From assembly GCA_022013205.1 (NCBI GenBank), contig JAKLQT010000078.1, positions 1-15,256 on the forward strand: a DNA stretch of 15,256 nt, written 5' to 3'. Below, one piece after another: positions 15,001 to 15,256 of this stretch. Both the position numbers and the translations under genes were made by a program. The stretch is from Candidatus Omnitrophota bacterium (GTDB lineage: Bacteria > Omnitrophota > Gorgyraeia > B26-G9). The notes under the pieces are model-generated. The model saw nothing but the letters and a program-made list of their open reading frames with translations. It made no database searches and was not told where the DNA came from. Position 1 is the stretch's first letter. Each line of letters starts with the position of its first letter.

Positions 15001-15256
15001 CTCCTATAGATATGATGACGTTGACCGCTTGCTTAACATTGCCGTAGGAGAGCCGGGATTGCCGGGAAGCATAGAGTCGATCAGCTATACCTATGACCTA
15101 AACAGCAACCGGACGCAGAGGATAGACAGCTACGGAACGCATAGCTACAGCTATGACAATATTAATCAGCTGTTAAATGTTGTCTACCCTGAGGGAACAG
15201 TTCAAAATTATACCTTTGACCCGTTGGGAAATAGAACGAATTTCAGAAAAGACACC
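12074..15256 (+). CDS. Secreted RHS/YD-repeat protein (3' partial)
   Basis: The frame is open from the ATG at 12074 to the last base: 1061 codons without a stop, so the end lies outside. A Lys/Arg-rich start and hydrophobic core end in VHA at 29-31, the likely signal peptidase site. Next is a Pro/Gly/Asp-rich linker with an acidic run (55-64, DCDEDEDDDD). DPVSVTGGKIFIPEVDLEL (67-85) and GMGRGWVTN (112-120) mark a DUF6531-type domain that commonly opens RHS proteins. About thirty YD repeats follow (YEYDANGN, FTYDGLGR and similar), which in known RHS proteins wind into a hollow beta-shell. CGGCGG at 660-665 interrupts the repeats and could bind a metal. In known families the C-terminus after the core carries a variable toxin or effector; here it is unseen. 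Start support: AAAGGG eight bases upstream. Likely co-transcribed with the repeat protein. Confidence 0.93.
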   Translation, partial: MRKRKLFIIFILLFSFVFLSGNLFMIDFVHADQTPPDGPDDNGIGPDGNEISNNDCDEDEDDDDTKDPVSVTGGKIFIPEVDLELNGNGKKTGVTHLNFKRSFSSQSNLSGGMGRGWVTNTEMRLEETEAGASIISGLGRAVNFFKYGDIYIRPECGTSSLTKNGGIFTWQLRYGSKYVFAASGLSAEPGIYHIQYIEDRYGNRIDFEYSEFQDNLLGGLVQKPVKMIEPATGRYIQINWKEYFNGHENIYLIESIQDSADRVVSYEYDLEFNLYKGYQASLRKVTDPEGNSQYYDFIFEETEDSLILKSFNTTDKRGNTTIYNFNKPFESAIHFPDWNWNLRVESVIDPEGGIMQFSTDEILGMTTYIDKEGNTTVYKYSRMLLRKAVYADGKSKQYFYDAYRNRIKMIDENDNEWNYVYDEWNCLRSEADPLGNATQWFVSSEGENYTKWSAKIDKNGNTWTRDIENGTVMSETDSLGNKISYTYDQYGNVSSQTDARGNSSLFVYDENGNMASKTDAQGNTWQYGYDSVGNLISETDPLGNTISYQYNKSGLLLVKIFPQGDTEEFSYDANGNIISYKDANNNITTYEYDAMNRRTAVHLPEDIDISYDYNAMGKLIAEHKPNGTWQYEYDVRNRRVKTIGPLGNETVFTYDGSPECGGCGGVDNISSVTDALGNITRYDYDPLGRKILETDANNKSIEYEYDANGNMIKEIDKLNHETTYMYDNANRLVSVSNHLGEKIEISYDANSNKTQVKDPKGGSTFYEYDKNNRLLRTTDALTNQAVFSYDGLGNRVFITDANGNITQFEYDSKSRLIKTVDSMGVYELYEYDNNANMIKKTNSRAQETNFTYDGLNRLTRKTLPGNEIIAYTYDEKGNLQQISDLIGLRTYTYDGLGRITSVVYPGPLSVLYEYDAAGNRQKMAYPSGTIVTYAYDNLNQVSDISFETAGTLKTFTFTYDDKGRRVLLQYPNSIEASYRYDDVDRLLNIAVGEPGLPGSIESISYTYDLNSNRTQRIDSYGTHSYSYDNINQLLNVVYPEGTVQNYTFDPLGNRTNFRKDT

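Overview
The window looks like chromosomal DNA of a Gram-negative-type, probably uncultivated bacterium. A lipid A acyltransferase family gene sits among housekeeping genes, and intergenic regions are rich in short repeats. AT-leaning sequence, 'gcgcg'/'gacgcg'-rich codons and giant YD-repeat proteins would fit a lineage such as Omnitrophota or the PVC neighbourhood. That placement is inference from style, not from a phylogenetic marker.

Left part (1-5479, + strand): a tight six-gene operon. In order: an MGDG-synthase/MurG-type glycosyltransferase (5' end outside the window), an LpxL/HtrB-type acyltransferase, a dolichyl-phosphate-mannose-synthase-like GT2, protein-L-isoaspartate methyltransferase (pcm), a small multidrug export (PF06695-like) membrane protein, and the primosomal helicase PriA. 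Junctions are 0, 12 and 2 nt apart, then overlap by 8 and 11 nt. The first three genes suggest envelope lipid or glycolipid synthesis.

Middle (5480-8117): a convergent TPR gene on the minus strand has a near-consensus promoter that would start transcription at its ATG (leaderless). A region of degenerate heptamer repeats in inverted orientation follows and holds the promoter of fmt (methionyl-tRNA formyltransferase). After fmt come about 660 nt without a gene. They contain a 212-nt nested inverted-repeat structure, a second long-range inverted pair, a good promoter and a leader that ends in a strong intrinsic terminator just before the next gene.

Right part (8118-15256, + strand): an accessory cassette. 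A short secreted beta-sandwich protein ends one base before a membrane-embedded, processive-type GT2. A short palindromic CACAGAG-type repeat element follows. Then comes a membrane-anchored repeat protein built of ten exactly in-phase 26-residue helical-hairpin repeats, and 31 nt later a very large secreted RHS/YD-repeat protein that stays open through the last base. The leader upstream of 8118 could control the first two genes. The last two probably form their own transcription unit, making a secreted RHS shell next to a helical scaffold protein. The payload end of the RHS protein lies beyond the window.
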